A DNA stretch of 64,000 nucleotides from Cellulomonas sp. NS3 (lineage in GTDB: Bacteria; Actinomycetota; Actinomycetes; Actinomycetales; Cellulomonadaceae), in NCBI RefSeq assembly GCF_024757985.1, contig NZ_CP103289.1, positions 2,604,001-2,668,000 of the forward strand, given 5' to 3'. The translations under genes and the position numbers were made by a program. Below are positions 44,824-52,142 of this stretch, piece after piece. Position 1 is the stretch's first letter. Every line of letters begins with the position of its first letter. The notes under the pieces were generated by a model that saw only the letters and a list, made by a program, of their open reading frames with translations, made no database searches and had not been told where the DNA came from.

Positions 44824-45654
44824 ATGCCCATGAACGCCCTGATCCGCACCGCCGCAGTCGCCACCACGCTCGCCCTCTCCCTCGCCGCGTGCTCGGCCGC
44901 GGAGCCGGAGGCCGGCTCCGGGTCGAGCCCCGCGACCGGCGGCGGCGACGACTCGCTGCAGCGGGTCCTCGACTCCGGGACGCTCACCGTCGGCACCGAG
45001 GGCACCTACCGGCCCTTCTCGTTCCACGAGGGCGGCTCGGGCGAGCTCACCGGGTTCGACGTCGAGGTCGCCCGCGCCGTCGGCGAGGAGCTCGGCGTCG
45101 AGGTCGAGTTCGAGGAGACGCAGTGGGACGCGATCTTCGCGGGCCTCGAGGCGGGGCGGTTCGACGTCATCGCGAACCAGGTCTCCATCACCCCCGACCG
45201 CGAGGAGTCCTACACCTTCTCGACGCCGTACACGGTCTCGACGGGCGTGATCGTGGTGCCCGAGGGCGACACCGAGATCACCTCGTTCGCGGACCTCGCG
45301 GGCAAGCGGACCGCGCAGTCGCTCACGAGCAACTGGCACGAGCTCGCGGAGGAGTCGGGCGCGACGATCGAGGCCGTCGAGGGGTGGGCGCAGGCCGCCG
45401 CCCTCGTCCAGCAGGGCCGGGTCGACGCGACGATCAACGACAAGCTCACGTTCCTCGACGCCCAGCAGGAGGGCGGGGCCGACGGCCTCGAGATCGCGGT
45501 CGAGACCGAGGAGTCCTCGCAGAGCGCGTTCGCGCTCCCCAAGGGCGCCGACGCGCTCAAGCAGCGCATCGACGAGGCGCTCGCCGCGCTCGCGGAGGAC
45601 GGGACGCTCGCCGAGATCTCCGAGACGTACTTCGGCGAGGACGTGACGCGCTGA
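44824..45654 (+). CDS. Amino-acid ABC importer binding lipoprotein
   Basis: A 276-residue lipoprotein of the SBP family 3. The signal peptide ends LALSLAACSAAE, a lipobox. The mature protein shows GTLTVGTEGTYRPFSFHEGG, TGFDVEVARAVGEELGVEVE and FDVIANQVSITPDREESYTF, close to cystine/polar amino-acid binders (FliY/TcyJ-like). The ending EDGTLAEISETYFGEDV is also standard. A second ATG lies two codons in. It is the first of a binding protein-permease-ATPase set that follows the carboxylase by 106 bp on the same strand. Confidence 0.88.
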   Translation: MPMNALIRTAAVATTLALSLAACSAAEPEAGSGSSPATGGGDDSLQRVLDSGTLTVGTEGTYRPFSFHEGGSGELTGFDVEVARAVGEELGVEVEFEETQWDAIFAGLEAGRFDVIANQVSITPDREESYTFSTPYTVSTGVIVVPEGDTEITSFADLAGKRTAQSLTSNWHELAEESGATIEAVEGWAQAAALVQQGRVDATINDKLTFLDAQQEGGADGLEIAVETEESSQSAFALPKGADALKQRIDEALAALAEDGTLAEISETYFGEDVTR

Positions 45655-45688
45655 CGACGCCGCCCGGACCCGACGCGGGGCGCGCGCC

Positions 45689-46354
45689 GTGAACGAGACG
45701 TGGGAGCTGTTCGCGTCGTCGCTGTGGCCCATCGCGTCCGGGGCGATCACCGGCACGATCCCGCTCGCGATCGTGTCGTTCGTGATCGGGCTCGCGCTCG
45801 CGCTGGTCCTGGCCCTCATGCGGCTGTCCCGGCACGCCTGGGCCGCCGGGACCGCCCGCGCGTACATCTCCCTGGTCCGCGGGACCCCGCTGCTCGTCCA
45901 GCTCTTCCTCGTCTTCTACGGGCTGCCGTCGGTCGGCGTCGTGATCGACCCGTGGCCCAGCGCGATCGCCGCGTTCTCGATCAACGTGGGTGGCTACGCG
46001 GCCGAGGTCATCCGCGCCGCCATCCTCTCCGTGCCCAAGGGGCAGTGGGAGGCGGCGTACATGATCGGCATGTCGCGACGGCTCGCGCTGCGCCGGATCA
46101 TCCTGCCGCAGGCCGCGCGCGTGTCCGTGCCGCCGCTCTCGAACACGTTCATCAGCCTGGTCAAGGACACCTCGCTCGCGTCGGTCATCCTCGTGACCGA
46201 GCTGTTCCGCAACGCGCAGGAGATCGCGGCGTTCAGCGGGGAGTTCATGCTCGTGTACCTCGAGGCGGCGCTCGTGTACTGGGTCATCTGCCTCGCCCTG
46301 TCCGCAGGGCAGACGCGGATCGAGACGCGATTGGACCGCTATGTCGCCCACTGA
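45689..46354 (+). CDS. Amino-acid ABC importer permease (HisMQ type)
   Basis: A 221-residue permease with about five helices. Marks: ALMRLSRHAWAAGTARAYIS, LVRGTPLLVQLFLVFYGLP, INVGGYAAEVIRAAILSVPK and the coupling loop GQWEAAYMIGMSRRLALRRI. GTG start at 45689. It overlaps the ATPase gene by 14 nt. It forms the channel as a homodimer with the ATPase at 46341 and is fed by the lipoprotein at 44824. Cystine or a polar amino acid is the likeliest cargo. Confidence 0.88.
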   Translation: MNETWELFASSLWPIASGAITGTIPLAIVSFVIGLALALVLALMRLSRHAWAAGTARAYISLVRGTPLLVQLFLVFYGLPSVGVVIDPWPSAIAAFSINVGGYAAEVIRAAILSVPKGQWEAAYMIGMSRRLALRRIILPQAARVSVPPLSNTFISLVKDTSLASVILVTELFRNAQEIAAFSGEFMLVYLEAALVYWVICLALSAGQTRIETRLDRYVAH

Positions 46355-47141
46355 CGGCGCCACCGCCGCCGCCTCGTCCGGGGTCGGCGAGCCGCTGCTG
46401 ACCGTGCGCGGCCTGCGCAAGAGCTTCGGGGACAACCCGGTGCTCCGGTCGGTCGACCTCACCGTCGAGCGCGGACGCGTGCTCGCGCTCATCGGCCCGT
46501 CGGGCTCGGGCAAGACGACCGCGCTGCGCTGCCTCAACGGCCTCGAGACCGCCGACGCCGGCACCATCACCGTGGGCGACGACGTCCGGCTCGACTTCGC
46601 CAGCGCACCCTCGCCGCGGTCGCTCGCGACGCTGCGTGACTGCTCGGCGATGGTGTTCCAGCACTACAACCTCTTCCCGCACAAGACGGTCCTCGAGAAC
46701 GTGCTCGAGGGGCCGGTCGTCGTGCAGCGGCGCCCGGTCGCCGACGTGACCCGCGAGGCGCTCGGGCTGCTCGAGCGGGTCGGGCTCGCCGAGAAGCGCG
46801 ACGCCTACCCGTTCGAGCTCTCGGGCGGGCAGCAGCAGCGCGTGGGCATCGTCCGCGCGCTGGCCCTGCGCCCGCGCCTCCTGCTGTTCGACGAGCCGAC
46901 GTCCGCGCTCGACCCGGAGCTCGTCGGCGACGTGCTCGGGCTCATCAAGGAGCTCGCGCTCGAGGGCTGGACCATGGTCATCGTCACGCACGAGCTCCAG
47001 TTCGCCCGCGAGGTCGCGCACGAGGTCGCGTTCGTCGACGGCGGCACGATCGTCGAGCACGGCGACCCGGCGCAGGTGCTGCGGGCGCCGCAGCACGAGC
47101 GCACGCAGCAGTTCCTGCGCCGGCTGCTGCACCCGTTCTGA
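46341..47141 (+). CDS. Amino-acid ABC importer ATPase (GlnQ/TcyN type)
   Basis: A 266-residue ATPase. Walker A GPSGSGKTTALRCLNGLE, Q-loop MVFQHYNLFPHKTVLENVLE (the YNLFPH motif of amino-acid importers), signature ELSGGQQQRVGIVRALA, Walker B LLLFDEPTSALDPELV, and VTHELQFAREVAHEVAF. It completes the three-gene importer. A protein of unknown function follows 11 bp later. Confidence 0.92.
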   Translation: MSPTDGATAAASSGVGEPLLTVRGLRKSFGDNPVLRSVDLTVERGRVLALIGPSGSGKTTALRCLNGLETADAGTITVGDDVRLDFASAPSPRSLATLRDCSAMVFQHYNLFPHKTVLENVLEGPVVVQRRPVADVTREALGLLERVGLAEKRDAYPFELSGGQQQRVGIVRALALRPRLLLFDEPTSALDPELVGDVLGLIKELALEGWTMVIVTHELQFAREVAHEVAFVDGGTIVEHGDPAQVLRAPQHERTQQFLRRLLHPF

Positions 47142-47151
47142 GGCGGCGCGC

Positions 47152-48423
47152 GTGGAGCTCCGGGACGTCGCGCACGAGCTGTACGGGCTCGCCCCCGCCG
47201 ACTTCACGGCGGCCCGGAACGCGCGCGCCAAGGAGGCCCGGGCCGCGAAGGACCGGGCGCTCGCGACCCGGCTGGCGGCGCTCCCCCGGCCCAGCGCCGC
47301 CGCCTGGGCCGTCAACCTGCTCGTGCGCCGCGACCCCGGGCTCGTCGACCAGCTCCTGTCGATGGGCGCCGCGCTGCGGGAGGCCCAGGCGTCGCTGTCC
47401 GGCGCCGACCTGCGCGACCTGAACCGCCAGCAGCACCAGCTGCTCGTCGAGGTGCGCCGGCGCGCCGAGGCCGCGGCGCGCGACGCGGGCCACCCGCTGA
47501 GCCCGACGATCGCGCAGAACGTGCACGCGACCCTGCACGCCGCGATGGCCGACCCGGACGCCGCCGAGGCGGTGCGCTCCGGGCTGCTCGTCGCCGACCT
47601 GCAGAGCACCGGCTTCGGGCCGGTCGACGTCGACGGGGCGGTCGCGCCGGTCGACGCGACCGCGGACGGGGAGGACGCCGAGCCGGCCGCACCGACCCGC
47701 CGCCGGGCGCGTCCGGACGTCGACGAGCTCGAGGTCGCACGTCAGCGGCGGGCGGCGGCCGGGCGTGCGCCCGGACGGTCGCGCGGGCGCGCCCCCACGG
47801 CGTCGACGGACCGTGCTCGACGCGGCGGCGCGACGGGCGAGGACGACCCCGGGGCCGGCGCCGAGGCACAGGACGGCGGGGCGCGTGACGCCGGGTCGCG
47901 CGATCGTGCGACCCGGGACCGGGACGAGGCCGGGCGCGCCGACCGGGAACAGGCCGAGCAGGAGCGGGCCGCGCAGGAGCAGGCCGAGCGGGAGCGGGCG
48001 GAAGCCGAGAGGGCTGCAGCCGAGCGCGAGCGCGCCGAGCGGGCCGAACGCGAACGGGCGGAGCGGGAGCGCGCCGCCGCCGAGCGTGCGGCGGAGCGCG
48101 AGCGCGCGGCGGCGGAGCGGCGCCGCCGAGCGGAGGTCGGCCGGCGCCTCGCGCGCGCGGAGAAGGAGCTCGCCGCCGCCGAGCGCAGCCTCGCCGCCGC
48201 CGACGAGACCGTCGAGGACGTCGAGGGACGTCACGAGCAGACGGTCCGTGAGATCGCCGAGGCGGAGCAGCGGCTCGCCCGGCTGCGGGCCCGGCGGACC
48301 GAGCTCGACGCGCAGCTCGGGACCGCGCGCGCGGCGGCCGACGACGCCGCGGCGACGCGCGACGACGCGCAGAGCGAGGTCGACCGGCTCCGCGACGAGC
48401 TCGACGAGCCGTCGGCGGACTGA
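47152..48423 (+). CDS. Long Ala/Glu/Arg coiled-coil protein, unknown function
   Basis: A 423-residue soluble protein found in actinobacteria as a hypothetical. The N-terminus is conserved-looking (ELYGLAPADFTAARNARAKE, LPRPSAAAWAVNLLVRRDPG, RDLNRQQHQLLVEVRRRAE). A charged low-complexity region follows (about 185-265), then a long highly charged coiled coil (AERERAERAERERAERERA to RRTELDAQLGTARAAADDA). No catalytic motif is visible. GTG 47152 is 11 bp after the ATPase stop, so it may be transcribed with the importer, but a functional link is doubtful. Confidence 0.7.
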   Translation: MELRDVAHELYGLAPADFTAARNARAKEARAAKDRALATRLAALPRPSAAAWAVNLLVRRDPGLVDQLLSMGAALREAQASLSGADLRDLNRQQHQLLVEVRRRAEAAARDAGHPLSPTIAQNVHATLHAAMADPDAAEAVRSGLLVADLQSTGFGPVDVDGAVAPVDATADGEDAEPAAPTRRRARPDVDELEVARQRRAAAGRAPGRSRGRAPTASTDRARRGGATGEDDPGAGAEAQDGGARDAGSRDRATRDRDEAGRADREQAEQERAAQEQAERERAEAERAAAERERAERAERERAERERAAAERAAERERAAAERRRRAEVGRRLARAEKELAAAERSLAAADETVEDVEGRHEQTVREIAEAEQRLARLRARRTELDAQLGTARAAADDAAATRDDAQSEVDRLRDELDEPSAD

Positions 48424-48466
48424 CCCGCCCGCCGAGCGCGCGTCGGTCGGCTCCTCGCCGGCGCCG

Positions 48467-50617
48467 TCAGCCCGGCTGCGGCGTGATCTCGGGGGTGTCG
48501 GGGACGTCGGGCGGCACCACGTTGGGGCCGGCCTCCGCCGGCCGCGGCCGGTCCTGGCGGTGCAGCCGGACCGCCACGAGCGCGACGTCGTCCCCGGGTC
48601 GTGAGGGCAGCATGCGGTGCATGACCTCGTCGCACAGCTCGTCGAGGCCGAGCCCGAGCGCCGCGACCTCCTCGAGCGTGTCGCGCAGGAGCGTCATGCC
48701 CTCCTTGAGCCCCCGGTCCCGCCGTTCGACGAGCCCGTCGGTGTAGAGCAGGACGGTCGAGCCGCGGTCGAGCGCGACCTCCGACTCCGTGCGCCGGGAG
48801 TCCGGCTGCACGCCCAGGAGCATGTCGGGACCGAGGCCGGAGAGCGCGAGGACGGTCCCGTCGGGGTTGACGACCATCGGCGGCGGGTGCCCCGCGTTCG
48901 ACCAGCGCAGGTGCGTGACGCCGCGGGCGCGCTCGTCGTCGGTCTGCTCGATGCGCGCGACCACCGCGGTCGCGAGCGTCTCGACCTGGAGCGTGCGCAG
49001 CGCCCGGTCCACCTTCGTGACGAGCTCGCCCGGACCCGCGCCCGTCGCGACCGCGATGCCGCGCAGGATCGAGCGGACCTGGCCCATGGACGCGGCGGCG
49101 GTGATGTCGTGCCCGACGATGTCGCCGATCACGAGGACCGTCGCGCCGTCCGGCTGCAGGAACGCGTCGTACCAGTCGCCGCCGACCTTCGCGGCCTCCG
49201 CAGCGGGCTCGTAGCGCACGACGATCTGCACGTGGTCCGGCTCGGGCGGCGCCGTGAGCAGCGAGCGCTGGAGCTCCTCCGCGACCTGTCGCTGACGGCG
49301 GTAGAGCCGCGCGTTGTCGAGCGCGAGCCCGGCCCGGCCCGCGACCTCGACGGCCGTCGCCAGGTCCTCGGCGCCGATCTGCCCGCGGGCGGCACCGTTG
49401 AAGAGGGTGACCGCCCCCACCGTCCGCCCGCGCCCGCGCAGCGGCAGGATCGTGGCGCTCTCCGGCGCGAGCCGCCCGACGAGGTCGTGGGCCTCCCCGG
49501 CTGCCAGCACCCCGCGCACGGCCTCCGTCGCCCCGTGCGGGACGTCGACGACCTCGCCGGTGGCCAGCGCCCGCAGGAGGAAGGAGGAGTCCGCGAGCGC
49601 CGAGAGCCGCACCTCGGAGTACCGCGCCGCGAGCGCCCGGGCCTGCGGGTCGACGTGCCACGACCCGACGTCGCGCAGGCGCCGGCGCGGTCCGCGCGAC
49701 TCGTCGTCCTCGACGAGCGTCACGACGCACCAGTCCCCGAGGGCGGGCACGACGAGCTGGGCGAGCCGTGCGACGGCCTCCTCGGCGTCGAGGGTCTCGG
49801 CGAGGCTCGACGTGACCGACGCGGTGAGCGCCGCCCGGACGACCGCGTTCTCGGCGGTCGCCTGCGCGCGCCGGCGCGCGGTGATGTCGAGGAAGTAGAC
49901 GGCCAGCCCGTCGGGCCCCGGCCACGCCCGCACCTCGTACCAGGCGTCGAGCGGCGCGGGGTAGTACGCGTCGAACACCACGGCCTCGCCGGTCGTGACG
50001 GCCCCTCGGTAGCTGCGCTCGAAGTCCGACCCGACGGCCGCCGGGAACAGCTCCCAGAGGTCGCCGCCGAGCAGCTCGTCGCGTGTGCGCCCGAGGAGGC
50101 GCTCGGCCTCGGCGTTGACGTAGGTGAAGCGCCAGTCGAGCCCCACGGAGAAGAACGCCGTCGGGATGGCCTCGAGGATGCGCGCGACGCGCGCCTCGCC
50201 GTCGTGACGCGCCGTGGCGTCGTAGCCGGCGCCGAGCACGCGCACGGCGGTCCCGTCGGGGCCCGGCAGGACCCGCCCGCGGGCGACGACCCAGCGCGTG
50301 TCCCCGTCGTCGAGCACGACCCGGTACTGCATCTCGAAGTCGCTGCACGCCGCGATCGCCTCGTCGAGCAGGCTCTCGACGGTGGCCAGGTCGTGCGGGT
50401 GCACGCGCGCCTGGAAGCTCTGGAACGTGTGGTCGAACGAGCTCTCGTCGTGGCCGAAGAGCTCGAGCATCCGGGCGTCCCACCGGATCCGGCCCGTGCG
50501 CAGGTCCCAGTCGTAGGTCCCGATGCCGGCCGCCTCGATCGCGAGCTCGCCGAGCAGGAGCGCCGGGTCGGGGACCACCTCGTGCCCGTCGTCCGCACGC
50601 GCACCCGGGCTGACCAT
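48467..50617 (-). CDS. PAS-PAS-GAF-SpoIIE phosphatase (PP2C-type signalling protein)
   Basis: A 716-residue cytoplasmic signalling phosphatase. PAS 1 lies at about residues 25-135 (GTYDWDLRTGRIRWDARMLE), PAS 2 at 145-255 (TAFFSVGLDWRFTYVNAEAE), GAF at 275-430 (LVVPALGDWCVVTLVEDDES) and SpoIIE at 460-690 (AAEAAKVGGDWYDAFLQPDG, LVIGDIVGHDITAAASMGQV, LLYTDGLVERRDRGLKEGMT, RPGDDVALVAVRL). All metal-binding Asp residues of the PP2C core are present. Such proteins dephosphorylate anti-sigma antagonists with STAS domains, so the STAS frame at 2517 is a conceivable partner. ATG 50617 follows AGGAGGT. Confidence 0.9.
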   Translation of the reverse strand: MVSPGARADDGHEVVPDPALLLGELAIEAAGIGTYDWDLRTGRIRWDARMLELFGHDESSFDHTFQSFQARVHPHDLATVESLLDEAIAACSDFEMQYRVVLDDGDTRWVVARGRVLPGPDGTAVRVLGAGYDATARHDGEARVARILEAIPTAFFSVGLDWRFTYVNAEAERLLGRTRDELLGGDLWELFPAAVGSDFERSYRGAVTTGEAVVFDAYYPAPLDAWYEVRAWPGPDGLAVYFLDITARRRAQATAENAVVRAALTASVTSSLAETLDAEEAVARLAQLVVPALGDWCVVTLVEDDESRGPRRRLRDVGSWHVDPQARALAARYSEVRLSALADSSFLLRALATGEVVDVPHGATEAVRGVLAAGEAHDLVGRLAPESATILPLRGRGRTVGAVTLFNGAARGQIGAEDLATAVEVAGRAGLALDNARLYRRQRQVAEELQRSLLTAPPEPDHVQIVVRYEPAAEAAKVGGDWYDAFLQPDGATVLVIGDIVGHDITAAASMGQVRSILRGIAVATGAGPGELVTKVDRALRTLQVETLATAVVARIEQTDDERARGVTHLRWSNAGHPPPMVVNPDGTVLALSGLGPDMLLGVQPDSRRTESEVALDRGSTVLLYTDGLVERRDRGLKEGMTLLRDTLEEVAALGLGLDELCDEVMHRMLPSRPGDDVALVAVRLHRQDRPRPAEAGPNVVPPDVPDTPEITPQPG

Positions 50618-50711
50618 CCGACCTCCTGCATGTGCGCCGGACGGTGGACCCGCAGCGTGAGGGACCATCATTCCCCACGAACGCGCGTGCTCGGTCGCGC
50701 TGTGCGGGACG

Positions 50712-51199
50712 TCACCCGGTCGGGACGTCCCGCCCCGCGTCCGGCGGCACCTGCCGGTGTCCCGTGTCGGCGACGAGCCGGTCGAACGCCTCGCCCGCGA
50801 GGGCGTCGGTGCGTGCGACGACGCGGGCGAGCATCTTCCGGCGGGCGAGACCGCGCTGGCCGGAAGCGATCGTCAGCGCCTGGTCGATGCGGTCGGCACC
50901 GCGGCGCCACTCCGCGACCTGCTCGAGGAGCGCCGCGTCGTCCGGCGCCTGCGCGGCGCACTCGTCGGCGAGCCGGCGGACCGTGGCGAGCGTGGCCCGC
51001 ACGCGCGCCTCGGGTGAGCGCTGCTGCTGCGCGGCGGCGAGGCGCGCGCGCCCGACCTCGAGGGTGCGCTGCGCCGCCGCGGGCAGCTCGGGGGCTGACG
51101 CAGGAACTCGTCGACGGCGCGCCACGTCTGGACGACGCGGGGCCACTGCTCCGCGACCGCCCGCCACGCCGATCCGGCGAGCTCCGTCCGTCCTGCCAT
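50712..51199 (-). pseudogene. Small helical protein of unknown function, single-base frameshift
   Basis: Two frames join into a protein of about 162 residues. From the ATG at 51199, MAGRTELAGSAWRAVAEQW and VVQTWRAVDEFLRQ are read. After a run of five C on the coding strand near 51095, the frame must change to continue PELPAAAQRTLEVGRARLAA, ATVRRLADECAAQAPDDAAL and ASGQRGLARRKMLARVVART to the stop at 50712. One missing C would restore it. It is rich in Ala, Arg and Glu helices and matches no family I recognise. Confidence 0.5.
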
Positions 51200-51425
51200 C
51201 CGTGTCTCCCCTCGCTCGACCGCCGGCCGGGGCACGTGGCCCGACGCGTCGGTCCCAGGGTGCTCGCAACGGGGCGCACCTGCACCCGCAGCGTCACGAC
51301 CCGCGGGCGGGCGCTGACGTGCGACGCGCGGGGCGTGCGGCGTTCACGGGCACGGCCGACGAGGTCGTACGCTTTGTCGCAAGTGCCCGGTCGACGAGGA
51401 CGGGGCAGCTCGGAGGGGGACCCTC

Positions 51426-51581
51426 ATGCACGACACGCATCCCTACACGATGTTCGCCGGCGCGGGCGAGAACCCGGCCGCCGGTGGTCGCCGGCTGGTC
51501 GCCTCGGTCGTGCTCGTGGCCGCCGTCTTCCTGGCCGGTCCGGCGGCGCTCGACCTGGTGGCCGGGCTCACCGGACGCTAG
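51426..51581 (+). CDS. 51-residue single-helix membrane protein
   Basis: A short gene with a good ribosome binding site (GGAGGGGGA, 5 nt upstream of the ATG). The protein has a polar start (MHDTHPYTMFAGAGENP), then GGRRLVASVVLVAAVFLAGP continuing ALDLVAGLTGR, so one membrane helix with the basic residues on its N-terminal side. I know no family. It converges with the LuxR-type gene at 51948 and is preceded by an ordinary intergenic region. Confidence 0.55.
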   Translation: MHDTHPYTMFAGAGENPAAGGRRLVASVVLVAAVFLAGPAALDLVAGLTGR

Positions 51582-51711
51582 GCCCGGCGCCCCACGCGCC
51601 GAGCGGACCGGCGGCCCGGGGGCCGCGTCGGTCCCGGCTGGAGACCGACGCCCAGCACCCCTGCTGCTGCAGCGCGCGTCGCCGTGGACGCACGCCGCTC
51701 GACCCGGCCGG

Positions 51712-51948
51712 TCAGCTGAGGCCGGCCGCCCGCGCCCAGGCGACGGCCTCGGCACGCGTCGAGACGCCGATCTTGCGGTACGCGCTGCGCACCTGGGACT
51801 TCACGGTGTTGCGCGAGACCCACAGCCGGGCCGCGATCTCCTCGAGCGTGACGTCCTCCGAGAGCTCGGCCAGGACGACGCGCTCGCGCCGGGTCAGCGG
51901 CTCGGCGAGGGGGGTGATCAGGGTGCGCGTGGCCTCGATCGTGCTCAT
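51712..51948 (-). CDS. Stand-alone LuxR-type (GerE) DNA-binding domain
   Basis: A 78-residue protein that is nothing but a LuxR C-terminal HTH: LTRRERVVLAELSEDVTLEE, IAARLWVSRNTVKSQVRSAY, RKIGVSTRAEAVAWAR. All helix-turn-helix core positions are normal. No receiver, PAS or AAA domain precedes it, as in short GerE-like orphan regulators. The ATG at 51948 follows GGAGGACC. The regulatory input is unknown; such proteins may act constitutively or bind partners. Confidence 0.85.
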   Translation of the reverse strand: MSTIEATRTLITPLAEPLTRRERVVLAELSEDVTLEEIAARLWVSRNTVKSQVRSAYRKIGVSTRAEAVAWARAAGLS

Positions 51949-52088
51949 GGTGGTCCTCCGGGGGTGGCACGACCCGGTCCGTCGGGTCGTGCTCGAGCGT
52001 CTGTCACCCGATGAGAGGCACCACCGTCACCGCTATGACGCGGTTTCGTGAACTTCTTCTCACCTGTTCGTGAGCGAGTCCACGCACC

Positions 52089-52133
52089 CGTCCGGGGGCG
52101 GTCCGCGGCGTCGCCGCCGACCGCCCCCGGACG
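52089..52133 (-). terminator. Terminator hairpin of the esterase/GDPD gene
   Basis: A perfect 15-bp stem (CGTCCGGGGGCGGTC / GACCGCCCCCGGACG) closes a 15-nt loop, 10 bp beyond the stop at 52143. Adjacent ACGCA and TGCGT can extend it across a small bulge. Confidence 0.65.
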
Positions 52134-52142
52134 TGCGTCCGG

